Shown piece after piece: positions 32,743-33,700 of a stretch of DNA of 33,700 nt. The DNA is from an uncultured Oscillochloris sp. (GTDB taxonomy: Bacteria; Chloroflexota; Chloroflexia; Chloroflexales; Chloroflexaceae), in the NCBI GenBank assembly GCA_903920315.1, contig CAIXLU010000328.1:1-33700 (forward strand). Reading direction: 5' to 3'. The notes beneath the pieces are model-generated. The model was not told where the DNA came from. It saw nothing but the letters and a program-made list of their open reading frames with translations, and made no database searches. The translations under genes were made by a program, and so were the position numbers. Every line of letters begins with the position of its first letter. Position 1 is the stretch's first letter.

Positions 32743-33700
32743 TTAGCTGTGGTTTTCATAGATCAGAACCGTTTGTCCAACCTGAATCTGAGCACCCGGC
32801 TGAATTCGTAATGGCACACCAGTTTGTAAGCGTACTCCGTTGACGACAATGCCATAGGTCGAGCTATCGCAGATGACATAGGCACTTTGCTGCTGCTCCA
32901 TGCGGAAGTGCTGGCGCGAAATAGTGCCGTCGGAAGGGTCAATCTCCATGCGCCCGATGACCTGAATGGCGGCCAGGGTGATAATCTGCCCACGGCGTGG
33001 CCCGCTCTCTACCCGTAGCACGGCCCGACCGACGCTCGGAACTTGGGGCACTGCGGGTGCCCGTGTGGGTAAATCTACCGCGTTGCTGCGCTCATTGGCG
33101 ATAGGTGGCGTCAGTCGGCTCACATCGGCGGCGACATCTTGGGGCAGGGACTTACCGAGGGGGCAGCCAAGGGCGGTAGAGAACTCGATGGCGCTGCGGA
33201 ATCGCGCACTCTGCTCCTTCTCCAGGGCCTTCAGGATGGCCGCCTCCACTGAGGCCGGGATCGCTGGGTTGATCCGAGCAGGTGGCAGGGGGCGCGCAGT
33301 CTGGTGCATCTGGACGATCTCGACCGCGTTATCCGAACTGAATGGCACATTTGCGGTGAGCATCTCGTAGAGAACAATCGCGGTTGTATAGATGTCGCTC
33401 GCGGGAGTGACCGTCTGACCCATTGCCTGCTCGTACGACATGTATTGTGGCGTGCCGATCATCATGCCGTCGCGCGTGCGCGTCACGGTCGAGAGTATCT
33501 TGGCGATACCGAAGTCAATAATCTTCACCCCGTGCTGCGCCGAAATCATCACGTTCTCAGGCTTGATGTCGCGGTGGATGATCTGATTGCGGTGGGCGTA
33601 CTCTAGAGCGATGAGTACCTGTCCGATAATAATGAGAGCGGTCTCCAGTGTCATCGGACGTTCATCAAGCAACTTGCGTAGGTTCACACCATCCACATAC
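32743..33700 (-). CDS. Ser/Thr protein kinase with C-terminal FHA domain (5' end cut by the window)
   Basis: At least 319 residues are in the window; the reading frame continues past 33700. It begins at the kinase hinge (YVDGVNLRKLL), so the glycine loop and ATP lysine are missing only because of the edge. The catalytic loop HRDIKPEN, DFGIAK and the MSYEQ end of the activation segment are present. A linker of about 50 residues leads to a C-terminal FHA-like domain with IGRMEIDPSDG and ISRQHFRM. The usual STNG is changed to STYG, so phosphothreonine binding may be altered. No membrane helix is seen in this part. A kinase joined to its own reader may dock on its product. Confidence 0.92.
   Translation of the reverse strand, partial: YVDGVNLRKLLDERPMTLETALIIIGQVLIALEYAHRNQIIHRDIKPENVMISAQHGVKIIDFGIAKILSTVTRTRDGMMIGTPQYMSYEQAMGQTVTPASDIYTTAIVLYEMLTANVPFSSDNAVEIVQMHQTARPLPPARINPAIPASVEAAILKALEKEQSARFRSAIEFSTALGCPLGKSLPQDVAADVSRLTPPIANERSNAVDLPTRAPAVPQVPSVGRAVLRVESGPRRGQIITLAAIQVIGRMEIDPSDGTISRQHFRMEQQQSAYVICDSSTYGIVVNGVRLQTGVPLRIQPGAQIQVGQTVLIYENHS

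Noticed and set aside
23436-33700. Type VII or type VI secretion locus
   Set aside because: Kinase, PP2C and FHA genes fit such loci, but no WXG100, EccC/FtsK ATPase, sheath, VgrG or IcmF gene is in the window; only the genes beyond the right edge could decide.

Overview
The window looks like a piece of a Chloroflexota chromosome, most likely a filamentous relative of Chloroflexus, Oscillochloris or Roseiflexus. This is inferred from the GC-rich coding style, the long SecA, multi-copy DUF5671 membrane proteins, tandem Uma2 genes, a large AAR-like dehydrogenase and an expanded Ser/Thr kinase/FHA repertoire. No species call is possible from sequence reading alone. Most starts were moved inward from the longest open frame to ATG codons with a good Shine-Dalgarno (SD) sequence.

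Layout. Positions 1-130 hold a nested palindromic repeat. Two tandem Uma2-type nuclease-fold genes (163-1381, +) follow and meet tail-to-tail a glutamate-cysteine-ligase-like gene (1370-2458, -). A spacer with a large hairpin and a ten-copy heptanucleotide repeat (2587-2729) separates that gene from secA (2743-5757, -). Next on the minus strand is a probable bactofilin, FtsB/DivIC-like, membrane-anchored and DUF5671 operon (9290 down to 5865). A plus-strand MFS exporter (9641-11014) converges on a DUF4349 lipoprotein (11011-11910, -). A 138-bp inverted-repeat element (11989-12126) precedes a two-gene operon: a PAS histidine kinase and a beta-propeller lipoprotein with a peptidoglycan-binding end (15884 down to 12215). 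On the plus strand are a 688-residue protein whose C-terminal half resembles cyanobacterial acyl-ACP reductase (16249-18315), an alpha/beta hydrolase (18428-19195) and, after an initiator tRNA on the minus strand, an 1164-residue hybrid histidine kinase with two receiver domains (19586-23080).

The most striking part is 33700 down to 23436. It holds nine tightly spaced minus-strand genes: kinase-FHA (cut by the window edge), FHA, 4-TM FHA, secreted VWA-TM-FHA, PP2C phosphatase with an ectodomain, kinase with a repeat-rich outer stalk and an 18-glycine tail, zinc-ribbon DUF4870 membrane protein, kinase with a short outer tail, and a ubiquitin-fold-like/TM/TPR protein. Together they supply writers (three kinases), an eraser (PP2C), phosphothreonine readers (four FHA domains) and several envelope-exposed domains. 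They look like one membrane-spanning phosphosignalling apparatus. No secretion ATPase, WXG100 protein or MoxR ATPase is visible here, but the cluster continues past the right edge.
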